This document shows positions 1 to 4,769 of a stretch of 6,756 nucleotides of DNA, piece by piece. Numbering within the stretch: position 1 is the stretch's first letter; the number at the start of each line of letters is the position of its first letter. This DNA is from Clostridia bacterium (GTDB lineage Bacteria > Bacillota > Clostridia > Christensenellales > UBA3700), in NCBI GenBank assembly GCA_029067255.1, contig JAIEEW010000242.1, positions 1 through 6,756 of the forward strand, written 5' to 3'. The notes below the pieces were generated by a model. That model saw only the letters and a program-made list of their open reading frames with translations. It ran no database searches and was not told the DNA's origin. Made by a program: the position numbers and the translations under genes.

Positions 1-1294
1 GTGTTACGTCTATGGGAAGCGAATCGATTTCACGTTCCAACCGCGCTTTATTTAGTTCCACTTCTTTCAGTTTTGTTTCGTAGTTGTGTATTTCCGTATT
101 GATTTTCGCGGTATCGACCTGCAAACCAATTTTCTTTTTTATCTCGGCGGCAAAGTGTTCGTCTTTTACCAACTCTTTGATAAACTCTATTACGAGCGGC
201 TCAATGTCCGTCTTTTTGAGATTTGCGCTGTAATCGCAAGAACGTCCCCGTTCCTGCTTATTCCGACTGCAAGCATAATACATAACCTCTTTATATGTAC
301 CGTCTTTCTTCGTCCAGCAAACCCTGTTGGCGTACATCCCACTACCGCACTTCGGGCATTTTATAATTCCCGTAAGCAAATGAGCGCGCTCTTTGCCGTA
401 TTTGGATTCGGATTTAACTCCCGTTTCCTGTCTTTTCTCGTGCGCTTTTGTCCAAAGTTCTTCATCGACAATCCCTTCATGCAAACCGTCCACCAAACAA
501 TAGTCTTGCTTGTTTACAACTTTGTAATCGGCTTTTGTGCCTTTCACTTTTTCCCGCGCTCTTCTGCCGTAAGCAATCTTGCCACAATAAACAGGATTAT
601 CCAAAAGTATCTTAATAAAATGCGCGCTGAATTCTTCGATATCGGTTTTCTTGCGCGGCATCTTTTTAATACCCTGTAAGTTAAGATATTTCGCTATTCC
701 CGTATAGCCCATACTCGTATGAACGAACTTATCGAAAATCATCCGTACGATTTCCGCTTCATCCTCTTCTATAACCAACGTATCATCTTTCAAACTATAC
801 CCATACGGTGCGGGACCGCCGTTCCACTTGCCTTGCCGCGCTTTCTCCCTGCGTCCGTTCATAGTCTGTTCGAGAATGTTCTCGCGCTCTATCTCGGCAA
901 CCGCAGACAAAACGGAAATGAGTAATTTTCCGCTTGTCTGCGAAGAATCAATTCCTTCCTCAATGCAAAGCAAATTCACTCCATAGGACTGAATAAATTC
1001 CAACGAATTGAGAATATCGGCGGCATTCCTGCCGAAACGGGAAAGTTTATAGACTAATACGTAATCCACGTCAAGTCCTTCTTGAATATCGGAGAGCATC
1101 CGCTTAAACGCCGGACGCCCTTCTATCGATTTCCCCGACTTGCCCGCATCTTCGTAGATTCCGACTATTTGCATTTCTTCCCGTTCGGCAAATCTTTTCA
1201 AACTGTTTTTCTGCCCGTCAAGACTGTACCCCTCTACTTGCATTTCGGTACTTACTCGCGGATATAAAATGCACTTTTTACCTTCTCGATTCAT
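1..1294 (-). CDS. Large serine recombinase (site-specific integrase), C-terminus cut by window edge
   Basis: Catalyses serine-linked strand exchange, most likely integrating and excising the mobile element that carries it. 431 residues are visible. The N-terminal resolvase domain (about 7-150) starts with a YPRVST block giving catalytic Ser15 and Arg13, followed by KLSRFGRN near 83-90 and the IERENI helix near 135-140. A recombinase domain follows (about 155-290, beginning GPAPYGY after a linker). A zinc beta-ribbon is formed by Cys313, Cys316, Cys342 and Cys353, and a charged coiled-coil begins near 395. Family members usually run to about 500-560 residues, so the tail is missing only because the window ends. 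The ATG at 1294 has a GGAG about 8 bases upstream and an in-frame stop 11 codons upstream. The gene overlaps the preceding small reading frame by 17 bases, suggesting translational coupling. Attachment sites would lie beyond the left edge and are not visible. Confidence 0.95.
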   Translation of the reverse strand, partial: MNREGKKCILYPRVSTEMQVEGYSLDGQKNSLKRFAEREEMQIVGIYEDAGKSGKSIEGRPAFKRMLSDIQEGLDVDYVLVYKLSRFGRNAADILNSLEFIQSYGVNLLCIEEGIDSSQTSGKLLISVLSAVAEIERENILEQTMNGRREKARQGKWNGGPAPYGYSLKDDTLVIEEDEAEIVRMIFDKFVHTSMGYTGIAKYLNLQGIKKMPRKKTDIEEFSAHFIKILLDNPVYCGKIAYGRRAREKVKGTKADYKVVNKQDYCLVDGLHEGIVDEELWTKAHEKRQETGVKSESKYGKERAHLLTGIIKCPKCGSGMYANRVCWTKKDGTYKEVMYYACSRNKQERGRSCDYSANLKKTDIEPLVIEFIKELVKDEHFAAEIKKKIGLQVDTAKINTEIHNYETKLKEVELNKARLEREIDSLPIDVT

Positions 1295-1442
1295 TTTTCT
1301 TCTCCGTATCGGTTGAAGCGACGTTTAATACTTTATCGCCGTATTTTTTTATAAATTGCGCCATTGTATCAATGAACGCATTAAAGTTATCTTTTTCTTT
1401 ATCTTTAATAAGATTGTTAAATGTTGTTCTATTGTTGTTCAA
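1278..1442 (-). CDS. Small hypothetical protein (54 aa) overlapping the recombinase start
   Basis: A 54-residue frame from a TTG codon, rich in Asn, Lys and Asp. Its middle (FIDTMAQFIKKYGDKVLNVA) looks like a real amphipathic helix rather than random translation. It ends 17 bases inside the recombinase gene, so the two are probably translationally coupled. An AAGGA lies only three bases before the TTG, which is poor spacing. The same frame continues upstream through two TAA codons to a much better ATG at 1514, so this is more likely the surviving end of a broken 78-codon gene than an independent gene. I do not recognise the family and assign no function. Small proteins placed directly before large serine recombinases in clostridial elements are common, which makes a role connected to the recombinase plausible but unproven. 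Confidence 0.5.
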   Translation of the reverse strand: MNNNRTTFNNLIKDKEKDNFNAFIDTMAQFIKKYGDKVLNVASTDTEKKNESRR

Positions 1443-1514
1443 GTATCCTTATTCGGACGTTGTTCGGAATTACTCCGCGTCCTTATAGCTTTGAATACTA
1501 TGTTCTCTCTTCAT
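1278..1514 (-). pseudogene. Small gene interrupted by two in-frame TAA codons
   Basis: A textbook AGGAGG (1522-1527) sits seven bases before an ATG at 1514. That frame runs 14 codons (MKREHSIQSYKDAE), meets TAA at 1472-1470, runs six codons (FRTTSE), meets TAA at 1451-1449, then stays open to 1278. The three pieces share one frame and read as one coherent hydrophilic helical protein of about 78 residues. Each stop is one C-to-T change from CAA (Gln). Neighbouring genes end normally in TAA, so a general reassignment of TAA is not supported. The likeliest reading is a decayed gene. Alternatives are a 14-codon leader peptide followed by reinitiation at the TTG at 1442, or stop readthrough. No function is assigned. 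Confidence 0.5.
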
Positions 1515-1547
1515 CGCGTTTCCTCCTTATGCGAAAAGATTTAATAG

Positions 1548-1832
1548 TTATTCGGTTTTCTTTTTGTCGACTTCCTCAAAACCGAAAAAGTCATCATACC
1601 CGTCCATTAGTTTTCCTAACGACAAGTCGTGTTCGGCGGCATCGTCCAATAACGCTTTGTAACCCGCCTCGATTAACTGCACCTTTGTGTAGCCGCATCT
1701 TTTCAAAAACTCGTTTATCTCTTCGGCTTTCTCTCTCGGTACACTCGTTCCCCAAACCATACATTTGGCTTTACGTTCTTCCTTGTGCTTATCCTCATAA
1801 CGTTTGTCTTTTACCTTTCTGCTGTTTTCCAT
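1548..1832 (-). CDS. Small ribbon-helix-helix-like protein (94 aa), possible autoregulator
   Basis: A 94-residue protein with a strongly basic N-terminus (1-23). A short strand (CMVWGTSVP, 24-32) and two helices (about 33-46 and 49-62, including GYTKVQLIEAGYKALL) follow in the ribbon-helix-helix order typical of small DNA-binding repressors and antitoxin-like proteins. The tail is acidic with a DDFFGFEE segment. The ATG at 1832 is preferred because GGAGG lies seven bases upstream; an in-frame TTG at 1838 is only one base from that site and is unlikely. It is the first gene after its own strong promoter, whose transcription start region carries a 14-bp palindrome, so autoregulation is a reasonable inference. 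The next start codon (1514) lies 33 bases past its stop, placing it in one transcription unit with the recombinase. Family assignment rests on predicted secondary structure only. Confidence 0.75.
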   Translation of the reverse strand: MENSRKVKDKRYEDKHKEERKAKCMVWGTSVPREKAEEINEFLKRCGYTKVQLIEAGYKALLDDAAEHDLSLGKLMDGYDDFFGFEEVDKKKTE

Positions 1833-1858
1833 AACCAAACCTCCGTAAATATGTTGTG

Positions 1859-1872
1859 TCGTATTTATACGA
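1859..1872. promoter_or_regulatory. Palindromic operator candidate TCGTAT-TT-ATACGA
   Basis: A perfect inverted repeat with 6-bp arms and a 2-bp centre lies just downstream of the -10 element, across the expected transcription start of the 94-residue gene. A bound protein would block RNA polymerase. A third copy of the half-site (ATACGA, 1927-1932) lies upstream of the -35. The size and placement suit a small ribbon-helix-helix repressor, possibly the product of the first gene it controls. The ligand is inferred. Confidence 0.55.
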
Positions 1873-1880
1873 TTTAGTAT

Positions 1881-1909
1881 ATTCTAGCACAGTAGGCTTT
1901 TAGAGTCAA
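1881..1909 (-). promoter_or_regulatory. Sigma-A type promoter for the small-protein/recombinase unit
   Basis: Read on the minus strand, a -35 TTGACT (1909-1904) is followed by exactly 17 bases and a -10 TAGAAT (1886-1881). A TG one base before the -10 makes an extended -10. The start would be near 1874, about 42 bases before the ATG at 1832. A slightly downstream TATACT is an alternative -10. The neighbouring gene upstream stops at 1945 with no terminator visible between, so some readthrough into this unit is possible. Confidence 0.75.
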
Positions 1910-1944
1910 GCGTTTACGGAATGTTAATACGACTTTGGCTTATT

Positions 1945-2394
1945 CTAATCGTCGTCCATTGCGTTCAACATATCCACCTCATACTTTGTAAGACAAGTCG
2001 GAGTATCCCGCATCGCACCGCTATCGAACTTTTCTACCGGTATAGGCTTATCTCTCAGTTCCGCGCTCTTGGCATTAAACAGCGAACATACTATCGACTT
2101 ACTTATCGTCGTGTTCATTACTATCTCTTGCAATAGCTTTACCATTTCGGCTATACATTCGTCTGATACTGTTTTTACTTCTATTGCCTGTGGACGTTGC
2201 TCCTCTTCCAACCGCACTTGGTCGCCGAGTTTACTCTCCAACAACATCGGCAACCCGTATTGTAGCGCATCGTTTACAAGCCGATTAAAGCTCTTATAGT
2301 ATGGCAACAGTTTTTCGATTATCTCAAGCATATCGCAATCTTTAACCGAGATATACTGCCTTGTATTACCGCTTAATATAGCATTTCTATTCAT
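1945..2394 (-). CDS. Ribbon-helix-helix-like DNA-binding protein (149 aa)
   Basis: I do not recognise a named family. The N-terminal third fits a ribbon-helix-helix fold: a strand around TRQYISVKD (11-19), a helix (DMLEIIEKLLPYY, 21-33) and a second helix starting with SFNRLVNDALQYGLPMLL (35-52). This layout is seen in Arc/CopG-type proteins, including partition and relaxosome accessory proteins. Residues 60-120 are mixed charged and helical, and the end is acidic (NAMDDD). Translation starts at an ATG with AGGGAGG about six bases upstream; the stop is TAG. Immediately upstream lies an array of three inverted repeats, the nearest touching the ribosome binding site, so this protein may bind that DNA or be controlled by that RNA. 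Roles in partition, mobilisation or repression are all possible and not distinguished by the sequence. Confidence 0.7.
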   Translation of the reverse strand: MNRNAILSGNTRQYISVKDCDMLEIIEKLLPYYKSFNRLVNDALQYGLPMLLESKLGDQVRLEEEQRPQAIEVKTVSDECIAEMVKLLQEIVMNTTISKSIVCSLFNAKSAELRDKPIPVEKFDSGAMRDTPTCLTKYEVDMLNAMDDD

Positions 2395-2409
2395 TTAATC
2401 CTCCCTAAA

Positions 2410-2426
2410 AAGTGGGTTTCCCACTT
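2410..2426 (-). terminator. Terminator-like hairpin directly before a ribosome binding site
   Basis: On the minus strand AAGTGGG, a three-base loop AAA and CCCACTT form a perfect 7-bp stem. It ends in a run of T and is followed at once by AGGGAGG, the ribosome binding site of the gene starting at 2394. The shape is that of an intrinsic terminator, but its position before a gene suggests attenuation or a protein-binding site rather than a simple operon end. Confidence 0.55.
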
Positions 2427-2431
2427 GTTCG

Positions 2432-2448
2432 TTTTCGCCTTGCGAAAA
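2432..2448. repeat. Inverted repeat, TTTTCGC / GCGAAAA
   Basis: A perfect 7-bp inverted repeat with a three-base centre (CTT). It is the middle of three consecutive inverted repeats between 2410 and 2475. As DNA it could be an operator or cruciform; as RNA on the minus strand it would be a stable hairpin. Confidence 0.6.
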
Positions 2449-2451
2449 GTC

Positions 2452-2475
2452 CAAAGTACATAATGGTGTACTTTG
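2452..2475. repeat. Inverted repeat, CAAAGTACA / TGTACTTTG
   Basis: A perfect 9-bp inverted repeat with a six-base centre (TAATGG), the longest of the three consecutive hairpins. It begins two bases past the stop codon of the 22-codon leader ORF. Such a stem beside a ribbon-helix-helix-like gene recalls protein-binding sites at transfer origins or centromeres, but no relaxase or ParM/ParA gene is visible to support either. Confidence 0.65.
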
Positions 2476-2477
2476 CT

Positions 2478-2546
2478 TTACCTGCTTCCCAACAATATAG
2501 TTTTTGGTGCAGTTTGACTATCTTGCGATTGACATTTACTTACCAT
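2478..2546 (-). CDS. Possible 22-codon leader peptide, coupled to a 4-codon ORF
   Basis: A Shine-Dalgarno core AAAAGGAGG (2572-2580) stands 11 bases before an ATG at 2560 that encodes only MNTS and stops. Its TAA overlaps the ATG at 2546 as TAATG, a reinitiation arrangement. The second frame starts MVSKCQSQDS, ends KTILLGSR, and stops at 2478 immediately before three consecutive hairpins. No other gene uses this ribosome binding site, so either a leader peptide is translated here or the site is a remnant. The peptide shows no run of a single regulatory amino acid. Confidence is low because such a short frame can arise by chance. Confidence 0.3.
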   Translation of the reverse strand: MVSKCQSQDSQTAPKTILLGSR

Positions 2547-2585
2547 TAACTTGTATTCATTCTTACAAATTCCTCCTTTTGCAAT

Positions 2586-2613
2586 ACAAAAACTCACGGC
2601 ATATTACCGTGAG
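2586..2613 (-). terminator. Intrinsic terminator of the helicase/HTH/KilA-N run
   Basis: On the minus strand CTCACGG and CCGTGAG form a perfect 7-bp GC-rich stem around a seven-base loop, followed directly by TTTTTG. It lies about 90 bases after the KilA-N stop codon and separates that transcription unit from the leader and ribbon-helix-helix gene downstream. In the plus direction the stem lacks a T-run, so it acts as a terminator on the minus strand only. Confidence 0.8.
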
Positions 2614-2656
2614 CCTGTAAGTGATATTTAATTTTTGGTAAATTTCTCTCTCTACT

Positions 2657-2706
2657 TATCAAGCGAATAGAACGCCCGAAATATTCCATTCCGCAAAAAA
2701 TTTTTT
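2657..2706. repeat. Direct repeat copy 1, after the KilA-N gene
   Basis: The core TATCAAGCGAATA and the block GAAATATTCCATT are identical to those of copy 2 at 3573-3621, and the block between differs only by transitions (G/A, G/A, C/T). Both copies end in an A-run followed by a T-run. On the minus strand GAATGGAA can pair with TTCTATTC, with one G-T pair, giving an 8-bp hairpin. The copy begins at the stop codon of the KilA-N gene. Confidence 0.8.
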
Positions 2707-3535
2707 ACTTTTTATCTTTTCGCCCTTCCGTAAGCAATCTCGAATTTCTTTGTTGCAATACTCGCAACTGCGATTTAGCCATATTGTTTAGCTGTACAAG
2801 CCGCTCGCTTTGCGGTACATTCTGCTCAATTAGAATCGCGTTATAACTCTCCATATTGGCAATCACAAGCAACTGTTCGATTGTCGCATAGTCGCGGATA
2901 TTACCTTTAAGCGTAGGATTTTCTCTACGCCATTGCGCCGCCGTTTTTCCGAATAAAGCAACGTTCAGTAAATCTGCCTCATCCGCATAAACATACTTCA
3001 ACTGCTCATCCGTAAGCGTCGGAACAATATTTTCTTTGATTGCGTCAGTATGTATTCGGTAATTGACTTTTGCAAGCTCGCGTTTTGCCGACCATTCCAG
3101 TGCCTTTTGTTTTTGCGCTTTAAGCCGCTGAAATTCCGTAACCAAATACAATTTGAATTCGGGACTCAACCAACTTGCAAATTCAAACGCAATATCCCTA
3201 TGGGCATACGTTCCACCATTGTTACCGGACTTTGAAATAATGCCGATTGCGTTTGTGCTTTCAATCCATTTTTGCGGTGATAGATAAAAACTGTGTCTGC
3301 CTGCCGCACTCTCAAAGGTCTCGAATTCGTGTCCTTTGAAATCAGGATTATGTAATCTTTCCCAAAGTCCCAAATAGGAAATTACGTCCTTGCTACGCAT
3401 CCAAGTCGCTATCGGCACTTTCGGCTCGGACGGATTCGCATACCGCGCCAAATCCGTTAAAGATATGTAATCGTCCTTATTGATTTTCTTAAAACGGACG
3501 TCTATCCCATTTACGGTAAATTCTTTGTTTGCCAT
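2705..3535 (-). CDS. KilA-N domain protein
   Basis: A 276-residue protein. The KilA-N domain, a DNA-binding fold found in phage antirepressors and mobile-element proteins, covers about residues 5-137. It shows DDYISLTDLARY (21-32), the WMRS segment (45-48) and the conserved block TYAHRDIAFEFASWLSPEF (109-127), followed by KLYLVTEFQRLK. The C-terminal half (about 140-276) is helical and charged, contains LFGKTAAQWRRENP (194-207) and ends GRKDKK. The ATG at 3535 is chosen because AAAGGAG lies five bases upstream; an in-frame ATG at 3571 has no ribosome binding site and falls at the edge of a direct repeat. The length is normal for bacterial stand-alone KilA-N proteins. It is the last gene before the terminator and is bracketed by two copies of the same repeat. 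The exact role is unknown; regulation of phage or element genes is the usual inference. Confidence 0.88.
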   Translation of the reverse strand: MANKEFTVNGIDVRFKKINKDDYISLTDLARYANPSEPKVPIATWMRSKDVISYLGLWERLHNPDFKGHEFETFESAAGRHSFYLSPQKWIESTNAIGIISKSGNNGGTYAHRDIAFEFASWLSPEFKLYLVTEFQRLKAQKQKALEWSAKRELAKVNYRIHTDAIKENIVPTLTDEQLKYVYADEADLLNVALFGKTAAQWRRENPTLKGNIRDYATIEQLLVIANMESYNAILIEQNVPQSERLVQLNNMAKSQLRVLQQRNSRLLTEGRKDKK

Positions 3536-3572
3536 TTTATCTCCTTTTGTATTTGCTATTTCCGCTTCCATA

Positions 3573-3621
3573 TATCAAGCGAATAAAACACCTGAAATAT
3601 TCCATTTTTCAAAAATTTTTT
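3573..3621. repeat. Direct repeat copy 2, before the KilA-N gene
   Basis: The partner of the copy at 2657-2706, in the same orientation and about 915 bases away. On the minus strand it starts five bases after the stop of the HTH protein gene and ends about 38 bases before the KilA-N start. The hairpin seen in copy 1 is retained as a 7-bp stem with two G-T pairs, so changes between copies keep the pairing. Confidence 0.8.
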
Positions 3622-3625
3622 GAAA

Positions 3626-4753
3626 TTATTTCTTCTTGCGGAATTCGGGATTGCTGAAATGCGGCACAGGACCATCTCCGAATATGTCTATTATCTGCTC
3701 GCGTATCGGGCGCGGATCGTCTTCATCCACAACAACGATATTCTGATACTTTCTGCGAAAATCTTTGTACCGTTTCTCCAACCGTTCCTTTTGCTTCGGC
3801 AAGAATCTCTTTTGAATAAACTCTTCGGCGGTCATATCCAAACGCTTGCATATCCTTTCCGCTTCCGCGTATAACTTCTCGAAGTTTGTAGGCCTCGGTT
3901 TTTCTTTCAGCGTTTTCTTCCGATACTCCACTTCCTCACACAAGGCAAGATATACCCACCGCAACTCGTCTATTTGCCCGTCGAATATGTCGTAATAAAT
4001 TCCTTGGCTGTGATGCGGCAATTTGTTCATTCGATTACTGAACTCGAACTCCGCTTCTCCCTGCGATTTATATTTTGCAAACGGACGAATAATCAAGTAT
4101 GTAAGCCCAAACTTAAAATACTCGCGGTAGCTGTAAAACCAACTGATAATTTCCGCTTGTTCTTCTTCGGGCATAATAAACCGAAACATATCCCAAGCAA
4201 TATCTTCGTCATCATCGGTGCGGTACTTGTCCAAAAACTTCTCCCACTGCGCTTCCGCTCTCGCTTCGTCGCTTTCGTCAGTGCCGCTTATAACCTCGTC
4301 TATTTTTGCAAGTCGTTTTGCTACATAGCTTTGCGTTTTACCGAGTTCTTCCGCTATCTCGGCTTGTGTACTATCGTCCACATAATACAGTTCATAAATC
4401 TTTCTATCTTCTTCGGATAATACCGACAGCCGTTTATCTACCGTTGCTTGCTCGACAACACTTTCAAGCGCACCGCGCTGTTTCTCGTCAAGCAACGTAC
4501 CGTCGTCGTTTTCCATATCAATCTTTTTGTAGTAAGTGCGCCCGTCCGCTTTAACGTATGTAGCCTTATGCGCTTTTTCTACACGGTCTGAATTATACAT
4601 TTCCGTATCCAACTCAACAAGACGGTCAAACTTATATGAATTAACTTCAACGGATGTAAGTTTACCTCTATCATAGAAGTAATACAAAAGCATACCTTCG
4701 GTCGATGCAGATTGCTTTTGCTTATTCAGTTTATATGCACGTGTTTCGGGCAT
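3626..4753 (-). CDS. Sigma-70 region 4-like HTH protein with unknown C-terminal region (375 aa)
   Basis: The segment 105-156 reads as a sigma-70 region 4-type helix-turn-helix: LSEEDRKIYELYYVDD, then STQAEIAEELGKTQSYVAKRLAKI, with AEIAEELGK and QSYVAKRL as the two helices. No region 2 (core-binding) domain is seen; residues 1-100 are not recognisable. Residues 165-375 form a long, aromatic and charged region with EEEQAEIISWFYSYREYFKF (196-215) and basic helices near 275-335. I recognise no family there, so this is probably an accessory regulator rather than a complete sigma factor. The ATG at 4753 has GAGG six bases upstream; an in-frame TTG at 4780 would overlap the helicase end and has no ribosome binding site. 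It follows the helicase by 16 bases, and its base composition resembles the other element genes (about 45% GC in lines sampled by hand) rather than the helicase. Confidence 0.75.
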   Translation of the reverse strand: MPETRAYKLNKQKQSASTEGMLLYYFYDRGKLTSVEVNSYKFDRLVELDTEMYNSDRVEKAHKATYVKADGRTYYKKIDMENDDGTLLDEKQRGALESVVEQATVDKRLSVLSEEDRKIYELYYVDDSTQAEIAEELGKTQSYVAKRLAKIDEVISGTDESDEARAEAQWEKFLDKYRTDDDEDIAWDMFRFIMPEEEQAEIISWFYSYREYFKFGLTYLIIRPFAKYKSQGEAEFEFSNRMNKLPHHSQGIYYDIFDGQIDELRWVYLALCEEVEYRKKTLKEKPRPTNFEKLYAEAERICKRLDMTAEEFIQKRFLPKQKERLEKRYKDFRRKYQNIVVVDEDDPRPIREQIIDIFGDGPVPHFSNPEFRKKK

Positions 4754-4769
4754 AATATTCCTCACAAAT

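Larger units (their letters stand above)
1842..1920. repeat. 8-bp inverted repeat flanking the promoter
   Basis: TCCGTAAA (1842-1849) and TTTACGGA (1913-1920) are perfect inverted copies on either side of the promoter and operator at 1859-1909. The promoter-distal arm overlaps the ribosome binding site of the 94-residue gene. It could be a paired operator or the ends of an invertible segment, but 8 bp is short and chance is a real possibility. Confidence 0.35.
2400..2704. other. Structured intergenic region between KilA-N and ribbon-helix-helix genes
   Basis: About 300 bases without an ordinary gene. From right to left it holds a direct-repeat copy (2657-2706), an AT-rich stretch (2614-2656), an intrinsic terminator (2586-2613), a ribosome binding site with two tiny ORFs (2580-2478), and three consecutive inverted repeats (2475-2410) running into the ribosome binding site of the next gene. 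I found no convincing minus-strand promoter. A plus-strand TTGACA (2529-2534), 17 bases, TGTATT (2552-2557) could make an antisense transcript over the terminator, though the -10 matches only four of six positions. Confidence 0.6.

Noticed and set aside
86..679. Plus-strand open frame of 197 codons
   Set aside because: Lies wholly antisense to the well-supported serine recombinase; the translation has no recognisable domain and no proper ribosome binding site.
1278..1514. Reassignment of TAA to glutamine in this element
   Set aside because: Neighbouring genes end at TAA at sensible points and the long genes contain no in-frame TAA, so local decay or recoding is a simpler explanation.
1421..1834. 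Plus-strand open frame of 137 codons
   Set aside because: Runs over three minus-strand features with good ribosome binding sites; Arg/Leu/Pro-rich and without a domain.
567..2740. Shared 13-base string CCGTAAGCAATCT in the recombinase and KilA-N genes
   Set aside because: Both copies lie inside coding sequence, in unrelated proteins, with no extended similarity; taken as chance.
3536..3571. Upstream ATG (3571) for the KilA-N protein
   Set aside because: No Shine-Dalgarno before it; AAAGGAG five bases before the ATG at 3535 decides the start.
3974..4420. Plus-strand open frame of 148 codons
   Set aside because: Antisense to the HTH protein gene; composition is that of a reverse-complement shadow.
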